64,000 nt of DNA from Eubacterium sp. (lineage in GTDB: Bacteria; Bacillota; Clostridia; Lachnospirales; Lachnospiraceae). Shown one piece after another: positions 1 to 9,580 of this stretch (positions within the stretch are counted from its first letter, which is position 1; every line of letters begins with the position of its first letter). The DNA lies in contig JAGBBZ010000023.1 of assembly GCA_017938215.1 (NCBI GenBank), forward strand, positions 124,001 to 188,000, in the 5' to 3' direction. The translations under genes were made by a program, and so were the position numbers. The notes beneath the pieces are model-generated. The model did not search any database, was not told the origin of the DNA, and saw only the letters and a program-made list of their open reading frames with translations.

Positions 1-1023
1 TGCCTGAGTGGTTGTGGTGCTGGGAATTCAGGAAGTGCCGATGCGGGCGAACTTTACGTATATAACTGGGGGGAGTATTTTGATCCGGATGCCCTTGCCA
101 TGTTTGAAGAAGAGACAGGAATTAAAGTGACTTATGATGAATACGAAACCAATGAAGTAATGTATCCCATCATAGCCAACGGAGCAGCAGATTATGACTT
201 GGTTTGTCCGTCGGATTATATGATTCAGCGAATGATTTCCGAAGATCTTTTGGAAGAAATTAATTTTGAAAATATTCCAAACATCAAATATGTGGATCAG
301 GTGTACAAAGATGCAGCCAAAGGTTTTGATGAGAATAACAAATACAGTGTTCCGTTTTTGTGGGGAACCGTTGGTATTCTTTACAACAAAAACATGGTAA
401 AAGAACCGATTGACAGCTGGAGCGTGTTGTGGGATACCAAGTATAAAGATAATATTTTGATGCAAAAAAGTGTCCGTGATGCCTTTGGTATTACATTAAA
501 ATATCTCGGATATTCTCTTAACAGTACCAAGGAAGCGGAAATTGAGCAGGCCAAGCAAAAACTGATCGAGCAGAAAAAATCCGGCGTTGTTCAAGCGTAT
601 GTGGTGGATGAAGTGCGAGATAAGATGATTGGAAATGAGGCGGCTATCGGAGTTATTTATTCTGGTGAAGCGTTGACTTGTCAGTCGGAGAATCCAGACC
701 TTGAGTATGTGATTCCAAAAGAGGGAAGCAATCTTTGGATGGATGCATGGGTCATTCCAAAGGGCGCAAAAAACAAAGAAAATGCGGAGAAGTTTTTGAA
801 CTTCCTTTGCAAACCGGAAATTGCAAAGATGAATTTTGATTATATTACCTATTCCATTCCAAATAGTGAAGGTCAGAAGTTAATCGAGGATGAGGCATAT
901 CGCAATAGTACCATTGCCTTCCCGGATTACAATTCCCTGACCAACTGTGAGACCTTTAAATACTTGGGGCCGGAAGTGGATGATATGTATAATGAAAAAT
1001 GGAAAGAAGTAATGAGTAACTAG
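1..1023 (+). CDS. potD: Spermidine/putrescine ABC transporter substrate-binding lipoprotein (5' partial)
   Basis: The reading frame is open from the first base, so the start lies outside the window. The first residues read CLSGCG, where LSGC is a lipobox; the protein should be a lipoprotein anchored outside the membrane. It then shows YVYNWGEYFDP, typical of PotD/PotF periplasmic-binding folds, followed by DYDLVCPSDYMIQRM and MDAWVIPKGAKNKENAEKF, all characteristic of polyamine-binding proteins. It would deliver spermidine/putrescine to a PotABC permease encoded upstream of the window. It ends 31 nt before hprK. Family assignment is firm; exact polyamine preference is inferred. Confidence 0.9.
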   Translation, partial: CLSGCGAGNSGSADAGELYVYNWGEYFDPDALAMFEEETGIKVTYDEYETNEVMYPIIANGAADYDLVCPSDYMIQRMISEDLLEEINFENIPNIKYVDQVYKDAAKGFDENNKYSVPFLWGTVGILYNKNMVKEPIDSWSVLWDTKYKDNILMQKSVRDAFGITLKYLGYSLNSTKEAEIEQAKQKLIEQKKSGVVQAYVVDEVRDKMIGNEAAIGVIYSGEALTCQSENPDLEYVIPKEGSNLWMDAWVIPKGAKNKENAEKFLNFLCKPEIAKMNFDYITYSIPNSEGQKLIEDEAYRNSTIAFPDYNSLTNCETFKYLGPEVDDMYNEKWKEVMSN

Positions 1024-1054
1024 TTCATATCGGAGAAGGAAAGGGGTGCGTGAA

Positions 1055-1975
1055 ATGTATACCGTTTCGTTGCAAAAATTTATTAAGAAAATGAATGTAG
1101 AATGTCTAACACCAGAAGTAGATATCGATGATATTGTCATTACTCAGACGGATGTGAATCGTCCGGCATTGCAGTTGACAGGGTATTTTGATTATTTTGA
1201 TCATCATCGTGTTCAGGTAATCGGACATGTGGAAAATACCTATATGGAACAGCAGGGAATTGAGTACAGCAAGGAAGTTATGGGACGAATTATGTCCTAC
1301 AAAGTTCCATGTATTGTATTCTGTCGTGAGATTGAAGTGCCTCAGGAATTCTTGGATTTGGCAAAGGAACATGGGGTACCAATCTTTCGTTCCAAGAAAA
1401 CAACTTCCTCTTTTTCTTCCGAGTTGAATCGTTGGTTGAAAGTTGAGTTGGCGCCACGTATTAGTATTCACGGAGTGCTGGTGGATATTTACGGAGAGGG
1501 TGTATTGATTACTGGAGAAAGTGGTATCGGTAAATCCGAAGTGGCGTTGGAACTGATTCATCGTGGACATCGTCTGGTATCGGATGATGTGGTGGAAATA
1601 AAGAAAGTAAGTGATGAGACATTGATTGGAACGGCGCCGGATATTACACGACATTTTATCGAGCTTCGCGGAATCGGTATTGTGGATGCCAAGGCATTGT
1701 TTGGTGTGGAGAGCGTGAAAAATACGCAGTCCATCGATTTGGTTATTAAACTTCAGGAGTGGAATCGCGATCAGGAGTATGATCGAATGGGACTGGAAGA
1801 AAATTATATTGAGTATTTAGGAAATCGTGTTGTGTGTCATGAAATTCCGATTCGTCCGGGGCGAAATCTTGCAGTTATCTGCGAGTCGGCGGCGGTAAAT
1901 TACCGCCAGAAGAAGATGGGATACAATGCGGCAGTGGAACTTTACAACCGAGTAACGAAAGGATTTGAGAGCTAA
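1055..1975 (+). CDS. hprK: HPr kinase/phosphorylase
   Basis: 306 aa. HprK phosphorylates HPr/Crh on the regulatory serine and removes it again, setting CcpA-dependent catabolite control. The N-terminal half is the variable domain; the kinase domain carries the Walker A GESGIGKS (about residues 154-161), then HRGHRLVSDD and the C-terminal signature GRNLAVICESAA. A GTG at 1046 is also in frame, but the ATG at 1055 lies 8 nt from the GGAGAAGGAAAGGGG ribosome binding site and gives the usual family start MYTVSLQKF. The stop overlaps the next start as TAATG. A Crh-like target is encoded five genes downstream. Confidence 0.95.
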   Translation: MYTVSLQKFIKKMNVECLTPEVDIDDIVITQTDVNRPALQLTGYFDYFDHHRVQVIGHVENTYMEQQGIEYSKEVMGRIMSYKVPCIVFCREIEVPQEFLDLAKEHGVPIFRSKKTTSSFSSELNRWLKVELAPRISIHGVLVDIYGEGVLITGESGIGKSEVALELIHRGHRLVSDDVVEIKKVSDETLIGTAPDITRHFIELRGIGIVDAKALFGVESVKNTQSIDLVIKLQEWNRDQEYDRMGLEENYIEYLGNRVVCHEIPIRPGRNLAVICESAAVNYRQKKMGYNAAVELYNRVTKGFES

Positions 1976-2895
1976 TGGAAAAGTATTATATTGGGGCAGA
2001 TATCGGCGGAACAACTGTAAAACTTGGTATGTTTTCTCACACCGGAGAGCTTTTGGAAAAATGGGAAATTCCTACCAGAACGGAAAATGAAGGGGAAAAT
2101 ATTCTTACCGATGTGGCTGCTAGTATCGAAGAAAAACGTGCGGAAAAGAACGGAAATATTATGGGAATCGGTGTGGGAGTTCCAGGACCGATTACCGAGG
2201 ATGGAACGGTGTTGAAATGTCCAAATATTCACTGGCCGGTATTTAATGTAAGAGAAAAACTGGTGGATTTGACTGGTGTAGGAAATGTGAAAATTGGAAA
2301 TGACGCTAATGTGGCAGCTCTTGGTGAGATGTGGAAAGGTGGCGGTCGTGGATATGACAGCATCGTTATGGTAACATTGGGAACCGGTGTTGGTGGTGGT
2401 ATCATTTTAGGTGGAAAGATTTTGACGGGAACCAAAGGTGCCGGTGGAGAGATTGGCCACATTAAAGTAGAATTGGAAGAGACCGATACATGCGGATGTG
2501 GTGGAAAAGGTTGTTTGGAGCAGTATTCTTCGGCTACAGGTATCGTTCGTTTGGCGAAGAAAGAGATGGATGCAAGATCCTCTTTGGCAGCCATTGAAAA
2601 TCTCACAGCAAAGGATATTTTTGACGCAGCAAAAGCGGGAGATGAATATGCGGAAGCAGTTGTAAATAAATTTGCCAAATATCTTGGCGTGGCATTGGCG
2701 AATATCGCTCATGTTGTGGATCCGGAAGCTTTTGTTATCGGTGGCGGAGTGTCAAGAGCAGGAGATATTATCATAAATAAAGTGGAACAGTATTATAATG
2801 ATAATGTACTGTATGCGTTGCGGGATAAGAATTTCCATCTGGCAGAGCTTGGAAATGATGCAGGAATCTATGGTGCTGTGCGCATGGTATTGTAA
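1975..2895 (+). CDS. glk: ROK-family glucokinase
   Basis: 306 aa, usual ROK glucokinase length. It phosphorylates glucose with ATP at the head of glycolysis. Visible are the phosphate-binding DIGGTTVKLG at the N terminus, GNDANVAALGE, the GTGVGGGII segment, the sugar-contacting GEIGHIKVE, and the ROK zinc motif CGCGGKGCLE. No N-terminal HTH is present, which argues for a kinase rather than a NagC/XylR-type repressor. It overlaps hprK by one base, so the two are translationally coupled. Pairing with HprK and pfkA fits a sugar-metabolism cluster. Confidence 0.92.
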   Translation: MEKYYIGADIGGTTVKLGMFSHTGELLEKWEIPTRTENEGENILTDVAASIEEKRAEKNGNIMGIGVGVPGPITEDGTVLKCPNIHWPVFNVREKLVDLTGVGNVKIGNDANVAALGEMWKGGGRGYDSIVMVTLGTGVGGGIILGGKILTGTKGAGGEIGHIKVELEETDTCGCGGKGCLEQYSSATGIVRLAKKEMDARSSLAAIENLTAKDIFDAAKAGDEYAEAVVNKFAKYLGVALANIAHVVDPEAFVIGGGVSRAGDIIINKVEQYYNDNVLYALRDKNFHLAELGNDAGIYGAVRMVL

Positions 2896-2921
2896 TCACA
2901 TCAAATGGACTGGAGGAGCAT

Positions 2922-3788
2922 ATGCAAATTCTGGAGCAGGAGCCGTTACGTGCTCATACGACGTTTCGAATTGGTGGAGCGGCAAAGTATTATGCCATTC
3001 CAACTACGGCAGAAGAAATAAAAGAAGCCATTTCCTTTGCAAAGGAGCGTGAATTACCGTTTCTGACCATTGGGCGTGGAAGTAATATTCTTTTTGCTGA
3101 TGAGGGATATCCGGGAGTTGTAATTGAAATTGGCAAGGGGATGGAAGAGATAACCATTCAGAAAGACGGAAAGGTACGTGCCCAGGCAGGCGTTTCTTTG
3201 AGCTCATTGGCAAGTGCCGTGGCGAGAGAGTCCTTGACGGGATTGGAGTTTGCCGGAGGAATTCCAGGGACGCTTGGTGGCGCTGTTACAATGAACGCAG
3301 GCGCCTATGGCGGAGAAATCAAAGATGGTATCGTCAGTGCAATGGTTTTGGATCAGGAAGGAAATCTTCGCACATTGTCTAAGGATGAGTTGGAACTCAG
3401 TTATCGAAGCAGTGTGATACAAAAGGAAAATTACATTGTAGTGGAAGCGGAATTTCAGTTAGAACAGGGAGACAAAGAAGAAATTCTTGCTCATATGAAG
3501 GAGTTAAATGCACAGCGAAGAGAAAAGCAACCGTTGGAATATCCAAGTGCTGGTAGCACCTTTAAGCGGCCAGAGGGGTATTTTGCCGGAAAACTGATTC
3601 AGGATGCAGGATTGCGAGGGTATCGTGTGGGGGATGCTCAAGTATCCGAAAAACATTGCGGATTTGTGGTGAATCGTGGTGCTGCCACAGCGGAAGATGT
3701 GAAGCAGTTGATTCAGGATGTGCAAACCAAAGTAATGGATACCTTTGGTGTGAGGTTAGAGACAGAAGTGAAAATTATTGAATATTAG
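2922..3788 (+). CDS. murB: UDP-N-acetylenolpyruvoylglucosamine reductase
   Basis: 288 aa. MurB reduces UDP-GlcNAc-enolpyruvate to UDP-MurNAc with NADPH and FAD in peptidoglycan precursor synthesis. FAD-binding residues appear in FRIGGAAKYY and TIGRGSNILF, with GIPGTLGGAVTMNAGAYGG in the middle and the catalytic region YPSAGSTFKRPEG near the C terminus. The form without the long loop of E. coli MurB (type II) fits Firmicutes. The start has a GGAGGAG ribosome binding site 5 nt upstream. It sits between glk and rapZ with short gaps. Confidence 0.95.
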   Translation: MQILEQEPLRAHTTFRIGGAAKYYAIPTTAEEIKEAISFAKERELPFLTIGRGSNILFADEGYPGVVIEIGKGMEEITIQKDGKVRAQAGVSLSSLASAVARESLTGLEFAGGIPGTLGGAVTMNAGAYGGEIKDGIVSAMVLDQEGNLRTLSKDELELSYRSSVIQKENYIVVEAEFQLEQGDKEEILAHMKELNAQRREKQPLEYPSAGSTFKRPEGYFAGKLIQDAGLRGYRVGDAQVSEKHCGFVVNRGAATAEDVKQLIQDVQTKVMDTFGVRLETEVKIIEY

Positions 3789-3812
3789 GCTACGTTAGGA
3801 AAGGAGGCTCCC

Positions 3813-4706
3813 ATGCATTTTATCATTGTAACAGGAATGAGTGGGGCAGGAAGATCCTCTGCGATGCGCATTTTAGAGGATGATGGTTATTTTTGTGTGG
3901 ATAACCTTCCCGTGTCCTTGCTGCCAACCTTTATGCAGTTGACGGAGGATTCCAGTGAGCAGATAAAGAAGGTGGCTCTGGGCTTAGATATCCGTGTTGG
4001 CGAAGAAGCGTTGCGAGAAACTGCCAGCGTGTTGGAAGAACTACGAGGGAGCGGACACCAATTTGAAATTCTGTTTTTTGAAGCCAGCACACAGGTGTTG
4101 GTGAAACGATACAAGGAGACGAGACGTCTTCATCCATTGGCAAAAGGGGGACGAATCGATTCAGGTATCGAGGCAGAGCGGGAACTTTTGGTGGAGTTAA
4201 AGCGCAATGCAGATTACATTATTGATACAAGTACTTTGCTGATACGAGAATTGAAGCAAGAAATGGAACGGATTTTCCAAAAGGAAGAAGGGTCTTGTAA
4301 CTTTTATCTGACCTTTGTTTCCTTTGGATTTAAGTATGGTATTCCCACAGATGCTGATTTGGTATTTGATGTGCGGTTTTTACCAAATCCGTTTTACATT
4401 GAGGAACTAAAGCCTTTGACAGGAAATGATGCGCAAGTATTTGACTATGTTATGAGTTTTCCAAATGCAAAGGAATTTTTAGAGAAATGTAAAGATATGC
4501 TGGATTTTCTGATTCCGAATTATATTATTGAAGGAAAAAATCAGTTGGTAATCGCCGTGGGATGTACGGGAGGAAAGCATCGCTCGGTTACGCTTACCAA
4601 TGCATTGTATGGGGCATACGAGAATTCGGAGTATGGATGTAAGAAGGAACATCGAGATATTGAGAAAGACAGGTTGAGAAATATATGTCGTTTTCCAGAA
4701 AAGTAA
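3813..4706 (+). CDS. rapZ: RapZ/YvcJ-family nucleotide-binding protein
   Basis: 297 aa. The N-terminal P-loop is GMSGAGRS, followed by DDGYFCVDNLPVSL; the C-terminal domain has FGFKYGIPTDADLVFDVRFLPNP-type sequence and GCTGGKHRSV, the RapZ signature. In enterobacteria RapZ guides RNase E to a small RNA for GlcN-6-P synthase; the Bacillus homologue YvcJ binds and hydrolyses GTP and has a less clear role. It overlaps whiA by 22 nt. In Bacillus the order is yvcJ-yvcK-yvcL-crh; here the yvcK gene is missing between rapZ and whiA. Confidence 0.93.
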   Translation: MHFIIVTGMSGAGRSSAMRILEDDGYFCVDNLPVSLLPTFMQLTEDSSEQIKKVALGLDIRVGEEALRETASVLEELRGSGHQFEILFFEASTQVLVKRYKETRRLHPLAKGGRIDSGIEAERELLVELKRNADYIIDTSTLLIRELKQEMERIFQKEEGSCNFYLTFVSFGFKYGIPTDADLVFDVRFLPNPFYIEELKPLTGNDAQVFDYVMSFPNAKEFLEKCKDMLDFLIPNYIIEGKNQLVIAVGCTGGKHRSVTLTNALYGAYENSEYGCKKEHRDIEKDRLRNICRFPEK

Positions 4707-5614
4707 AAGAGGAACTGGCAGAACAGGTAAGCAAGGCGAGGCATTGTCAAATCGCCGAATTAACTGCGTTGTTTCACTGTTGTGGTCAGGTGGTTCGTAA
4801 TCAAGATGGGAAATTTTCTGCGAAATTTGTCACAGAAAACTTGACAGTTGCAAGGAAATATTCTATCTTAATTAATAAGGCGTTTCATTTTCACGTTGAA
4901 ATGACTGTTCGGGGACATCAGTACATATTGTACATATTGGAACCGGAGGAAGCATTCACCTTTTTTCAGGCGATGAAACTATTAGAAGGAAAAGCTCTGG
5001 TACATGACCTTGTAGTTCAGAGGAATTGTTGTAAACGAGCATTTATCCGAGGTTTATTTTTGGCTTGTGGTTCTGTGACGGATCCAGATCGAGGGTACCA
5101 CCTTGAACTGGCGTTAGGGACGTTACAAAAGGCAGAGGAGTTTATTCGTCTTTTGGGGGCATTTGATGTCGAAGCCAAATGTGTAGAGAGAAAGAAAAAC
5201 TATATTGTGTATGTAAAAGAAGGGGCACGTATTGTAGATTTATTGAATGTCATGGGGGCGCATGTGGCATTGATGGATTTTGAAAATGTTCGTATCTTAA
5301 AAGAGATGCGTAATTCTATCAATCGTCAGGTGAATTGCGAAACGGCGAATATTAAAAAGACGGTTTCGGCTGCCACAAGACAGATCGAGGATATACAATA
5401 CATCAAGGAAACTTCAGGGTTTGGTATGTTGCCGAAAGGATTGGCGGAGATGGCTCGAATTCGTTTGGAGCATGCAGAAGTATCATTAAAAGAGTTGGGA
5501 CAGATGTTGGATCCACCGATTGGCAAATCTGGTGTGAATCATCGTCTGCGCAAGCTTAGTGCGATTGCGGAAGAGATGAGAAACGGAGTCGCTGAGAAAA
5601 ACGTCACAGATTGA
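4685..5614 (+). CDS. whiA: DNA-binding protein WhiA
   Basis: 309 aa. The N-terminal part is the degenerate LAGLIDADG-like domain (CKRAFIRGLFLACGSV, then YIVYVKEG), the C-terminal part the WhiA helix-turn-helix (RLEHAEVSLKELGQML, GKSGVNHRLRKL). WhiA regulates sporulation in Streptomyces and affects cell division and chromosome segregation in Bacillus. Translation starts inside rapZ, so the two are coupled. It is followed after a 114-nt leader by the Crh-like gene, the same neighbour order as in Bacillus. Confidence 0.94.
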   Translation: MSFSRKVKEELAEQVSKARHCQIAELTALFHCCGQVVRNQDGKFSAKFVTENLTVARKYSILINKAFHFHVEMTVRGHQYILYILEPEEAFTFFQAMKLLEGKALVHDLVVQRNCCKRAFIRGLFLACGSVTDPDRGYHLELALGTLQKAEEFIRLLGAFDVEAKCVERKKNYIVYVKEGARIVDLLNVMGAHVALMDFENVRILKEMRNSINRQVNCETANIKKTVSAATRQIEDIQYIKETSGFGMLPKGLAEMARIRLEHAEVSLKELGQMLDPPIGKSGVNHRLRKLSAIAEEMRNGVAEKNVTD

Positions 5615-5658
5615 AGTGACAGGTATGGAGGAAGGCTGAAAAAGACATTCAGCAACGA

Positions 5659-5685
5659 GTTTGTGCTTGCATGCGTCGCACAAAC
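5659..5685 (+). other. Leader hairpin before the Crh-like gene
   Basis: Arms GTTTGTGC (5659-5666) and GCACAAAC (5678-5685) are a perfect 8-bp inverted repeat around an 11-nt loop containing CTTGCATG. No T-run follows, so it is not a classical terminator. It lies in the 114-nt gap between whiA and the Crh-like gene and could protect or process the transcript. Confidence 0.4.
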
Positions 5686-5728
5686 ATCGTGGTATGCACA
5701 AAAAACGCGTGCAGAAATGAGGATAAAA

Positions 5729-5980
5729 ATGATTGAAAAGAATGTAGAAGTGAACATTGCCGAAGAAGGGGCAAGACCAATTGCCAAGTTGGTGCAGATT
5801 GCAAGTCAGTATCAGAGTAAAGTAAATATCAGACAAAATGAGAAACTGGTGAATGCCAAGAGTATCATGGGAATGATGACTTTGGGACTGGTGGCAGGAC
5901 AGAGCTTGGAAGTAGCCGTTGATGGTGAAGATGAAGCGGATGCCATGAATAGCATTGAGCAGTTCTTGCTAGGTAAATAA
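5729..5980 (+). CDS. Crh-like HPr paralogue lacking the catalytic histidine
   Basis: 83 aa HPr fold. In HPr the PTS phosphate is carried by His15 in the motif GxHARPA. Here the aligned stretch reads EEGARPIA, so the histidine position is glycine (residue 14). The regulatory serine region NAKSIMGMM (Ser45) is intact, the site phosphorylated by HprK. This is the pattern of Crh, a CcpA corepressor with no PTS role, and Bacillus crh also follows whiA. The start ATG at 5729 has ATGAGG 6 nt upstream; a longer frame from 5663 is an artefact. A true PTS HPr must be encoded elsewhere. Crh-like function is inferred. Confidence 0.85.
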   Translation: MIEKNVEVNIAEEGARPIAKLVQIASQYQSKVNIRQNEKLVNAKSIMGMMTLGLVAGQSLEVAVDGEDEADAMNSIEQFLLGK

Positions 5981-6068
5981 TGAATGAAACATTTCTGAAA
6001 AGGTACACCTTTCCGCTTTTTTGACGGGAGGGTGTCTTTCTGTATACAACGAGACATGGAGGGAATCT

Positions 6069-9000
6069 ATGAATTTTACACATCTTCATGTCCATACCGA
6101 GTACAGTTTGTTGGATGGCGCCAGTAAGATTAAGGAATTGGTTGCTAGAACAAAGGAATTGGGGATGGACAGCATTGCGATTACAGATCACGGAGTGATG
6201 TATGGCGTGATTGATTTTTATCGTGCAGCTAAGGCTGCAGAAATCAATCCTATCATTGGCTGTGAAGTATATGTGGCACCGGGTTCCCGGTTTGATCGGG
6301 AAACGGGACAAGGAGAAGAGCGTTACAATCACTTGGTGCTTCTGGCGGAAAACAATCAGGGATATCAAAATCTTATGAAGATTGTGTCCAAGGGATTTAC
6401 CGAAGGATTTTACTATAAACCTCGTGTGGATTATGAAGTGTTGGAACTGTATCATGAAGGAATCATTGCTCTAAGCGCATGTTTAGCGGGAGCAGTTGCG
6501 ACACGTTTGGTAAAGGGACTGTACGAAGAGGCGAAGGAAGAAGCGTTAAAATTGCAGTCCATTTTCGGGAAAGGAAACTTTTACTTGGAATTGCAAGATC
6601 ATGGTTTGCAACCGCAACAGACAGTAAACCAAGGTCTTCTTCGCATGCATGAAGAAACGGGCATTGATCTGGTGGCGACCAACGATATTCATTACATTTA
6701 CGACACGGACCAAGAAGCTCATGACATTCTTCTTTGTATACAGACAGGTAAGAAAGTAAGCGATGAGAATCGTATGCGATATGATGGGGGACAATATTAT
6801 TTAAAATCGCCAGAAGAAATGGCAGAGTTGTTCCCATATGCTCGAGAGGCATTGGAAAATACACACAAAATTGCAGAACGTTGTCATGTGGAAATCGAAT
6901 TTGGTAAATACAAATTACCACAGTTTGATGTTCCTAAGGGATACAATGCGGAAAGCTATTTGCGTAAGCTCTGTGCGGAAGGTCTGCAAAAAAGATATGG
7001 AGAATCCCAGTATGATATGGAAGTGCTGGAGAGTCGACTGGAATATGAGTTAGATACGATTGTAGATATGGGATTTGTGGACTATTTCCTTATCGTGTGG
7101 GATTTTATCAAATACGCCAAAGATCGCGGGATTCCTGTAGGTCCTGGACGTGGTTCGGCAGCCGGAAGTATTGTTTCATATGTGTTGGAAATTACGGATA
7201 TTATCGATCCGATTAAATATAGTTTGCTTTTTGAACGATTTCTAAATCCGGAACGTGTTACCATGCCGGATATTGATATTGACTTTTGTGTGGAACGTCG
7301 TCAGGAAGTGATTGATTATGTTACAGAAAAATATGGAAAAGATCATGTGGTGCAGATTGTAACTTTTGGTACCATGGCGGCCCGGATGGTAATTCGCGAT
7401 GTGGGACGTGTATTGGATTTGCCATATGCCTATGTGGACAGTGTGGCGAAGGCGGTGCCAATGGAATTGGGAATTACGATCAGCAAGGCTTTGAATATGA
7501 ATCCAGAGTTGCGGAAAATGTACGATGGAGATGAGCAGATAAAAAAATTGATTGATATGTCTATGCGTCTGGAAGGCTTGCCACGGCACACATCCATTCA
7601 CGCAGCGGGAGTGGTAATCAGTCCTCGAGAAGTAGATGATTACGTGCCTGTGTCCAGAGCGGCGGACGGAACCATCACCACACAGTATACCATGGTAACT
7701 TTGGAGGAACTTGGGCTTTTGAAAATGGACTTCTTAGGCCTTCGTAATCTTACCGTGATTAAAAATGCCACCGATGGTATTTTAAAGCTGGAAGATATCA
7801 ATTACGACGATAAAAAAGTATTTGAAATGATTTCTGCCGGGAAGACGGAAGGTGTATTCCAGCTGGAAAGTGCCGGGATGAAGAACTTTATGAAGGAGTT
7901 GAAACCAGAGTCTCTGGAAGATGTTATTGCAGGAATTTCCCTGTATCGTCCGGGACCAATGGATTTTATTCCGAAGTATATTGCAGGAAAAAATGACAAA
8001 GATAATATTGTGTATGATTGTCCGGAACTGGAGCATATTTTGGCACCGACTTACGGCTGTATTGTTTATCAGGAACAAGTAATGCAGATTGTGCGTGAAT
8101 TGGCAGGATACAGTTATGGAAGAAGTGATCTGGTACGTCGAGCTATGTCAAAGAAAAAAGCGTCGGTAATGGAAGAAGAGAAAAACAATTTCATTTATGG
8201 AAATGAAGAAGAGGGCGTGGAAGGTTGTATTAAGCGTGGGATTCCAGAGGCGGTGGCGCGGAAAATATACGACGAGATGACAGATTTTGCAAAGTATGCC
8301 TTTAATAAATCTCATGCTGCTGCTTATGCGGTGGTGTCCTATCAGACGGCGTATTTGAAATATTACTACCCGAAGGAATTTATGGCGGCATTGCTTACGT
8401 CGGTAATGGAAAATACAGACAAAATCACCGAATATACAATGACTTGTCGGAAAATGGGCATTTCAATTTTGCCTCCGGATATTAATCAGGGAGAAGCAAA
8501 ATTTACCAGTACACCTGACGGGATTGTGTATGGTCTTGCTGCCATTAAAAATGTTGGACGTCCTGTAATTGAAGAGATTGTAGAGGAGCGAAAAGCGGGT
8601 GGACCATATCATACATTAAAGGACTTGTGTACTCGATTGTCAGGAAAAACGGTGAATAAGCGTGCGCTGGAAGGCTTTATTAAAGCCGGTGCGTTGGATT
8701 GCTTAGAGGGAACAAGAAAGCAAAAAATGAGTGCTTATGCGGGGATTCTGGAAGGAATCAGCCAGGAAAAACGTGTTACAATGACAGGACAAATGTCTCT
8801 CTTTGATTTTGCAGGGGAGGAAGAAAAAGAAGAATTGGAAACGAAGCTTCCGGATGTGGGTGAGTACGATAAGGAAATGCTTCTCGGTTTTGAAAAAGAA
8901 GTGCTCGGTGTGTATTTGAGTGGTCATCCACTGGAAGATTATATTTCTGTAATGGAAAAAAGCATTACTCGTACATCAGCAGATTTCATCGTAGCAGAAG

Positions 9001-9533
9001 GGGAAATGGTACCACGAGTACGAGACAATGAGAATGCTATCATCGGAGGAATGCTGGTAGAAAAGGTTGTAAAAACTACGCGAACCAATAGTATTATGGC
9101 CTTTGTGACGTTGGAAGATCTTATGGGAACCGTGGAAATTATCGTATTTCCAAAAGATTATGAGAAATATCGACCATTGTTAGAGGAAGACCGCAAGGTG
9201 TTTGTGAAAGGTCGAGTGACAGTAGAGGAAGACAAACCGGCGAAAATGATCTGTCAGAAGATTGTGCCATTTGATGATCTTCCGAAACAATTATGGATTC
9301 AATGCCGGACGAAGGAAGAGTATCTGGACAAGGAGAGTCAGCTTTTTGGAACTCTTGGTGATTACGATGGACAAGACACAGTGATCATTTACTTGTCTCA
9401 AGAACGAGCGAAGAAACAATTGCCAAATAGTCGCATGACGAAAGTGTGTCCGGAATTGCTTAAAAGGCTTTGTGAAATTTTCGGTGAGGACAATGTAAAA
9501 GTTGTACAAATGAGTATTGAAAAAACTCTGTAA
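6069..9533 (+). CDS. dnaE: DNA polymerase III alpha subunit (DnaE)
   Basis: 1154 aa. N-terminal PHP domain (HLHVHTEYSLLDG), polymerase core with the catalytic aspartates in MPDIDIDFC, GPGRGSAAGS upstream of it, the helix-hairpin-helix region near residue 830, and a C-terminal OB-fold (VEIIVFPKDYEKYRPLL). In low-GC Gram-positives DnaE extends RNA primers beside PolC. The start at 6069 follows GGAGGG by 5 nt and gives the family start MNFTHLHVHTEYS; a TTG-initiated form from 6021 is less likely. It is preceded by the Crh-like gene and followed 47 nt later by pfkA. Confidence 0.96.
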   Translation: MNFTHLHVHTEYSLLDGASKIKELVARTKELGMDSIAITDHGVMYGVIDFYRAAKAAEINPIIGCEVYVAPGSRFDRETGQGEERYNHLVLLAENNQGYQNLMKIVSKGFTEGFYYKPRVDYEVLELYHEGIIALSACLAGAVATRLVKGLYEEAKEEALKLQSIFGKGNFYLELQDHGLQPQQTVNQGLLRMHEETGIDLVATNDIHYIYDTDQEAHDILLCIQTGKKVSDENRMRYDGGQYYLKSPEEMAELFPYAREALENTHKIAERCHVEIEFGKYKLPQFDVPKGYNAESYLRKLCAEGLQKRYGESQYDMEVLESRLEYELDTIVDMGFVDYFLIVWDFIKYAKDRGIPVGPGRGSAAGSIVSYVLEITDIIDPIKYSLLFERFLNPERVTMPDIDIDFCVERRQEVIDYVTEKYGKDHVVQIVTFGTMAARMVIRDVGRVLDLPYAYVDSVAKAVPMELGITISKALNMNPELRKMYDGDEQIKKLIDMSMRLEGLPRHTSIHAAGVVISPREVDDYVPVSRAADGTITTQYTMVTLEELGLLKMDFLGLRNLTVIKNATDGILKLEDINYDDKKVFEMISAGKTEGVFQLESAGMKNFMKELKPESLEDVIAGISLYRPGPMDFIPKYIAGKNDKDNIVYDCPELEHILAPTYGCIVYQEQVMQIVRELAGYSYGRSDLVRRAMSKKKASVMEEEKNNFIYGNEEEGVEGCIKRGIPEAVARKIYDEMTDFAKYAFNKSHAAAYAVVSYQTAYLKYYYPKEFMAALLTSVMENTDKITEYTMTCRKMGISILPPDINQGEAKFTSTPDGIVYGLAAIKNVGRPVIEEIVEERKAGGPYHTLKDLCTRLSGKTVNKRALEGFIKAGALDCLEGTRKQKMSAYAGILEGISQEKRVTMTGQMSLFDFAGEEEKEELETKLPDVGEYDKEMLLGFEKEVLGVYLSGHPLEDYISVMEKSITRTSADFIVAEGEMVPRVRDNENAIIGGMLVEKVVKTTRTNSIMAFVTLEDLMGTVEIIVFPKDYEKYRPLLEEDRKVFVKGRVTVEEDKPAKMICQKIVPFDDLPKQLWIQCRTKEEYLDKESQLFGTLGDYDGQDTVIIYLSQERAKKQLPNSRMTKVCPELLKRLCEIFGEDNVKVVQMSIEKTL

Positions 9534-9580
9534 ATGTCGTAAAATAATAGTAGTTTTGGTGATTGGAGGTAAAAGTTACT

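Noticed and set aside
2229..2678. 149-codon antisense frame opposite the ROK kinase
   Set aside because: Proline- and serine-rich shadow of the coding strand, no promoter or ribosome binding site; the ROK motifs on the plus strand are unambiguous.
5981..6030. AAAGGT-AC-ACCTTT before a T-run as terminator between the Crh-like gene and dnaE
   Set aside because: Loop would be only 2 nt and the stem is AT-rich; cannot be supported as a terminator.
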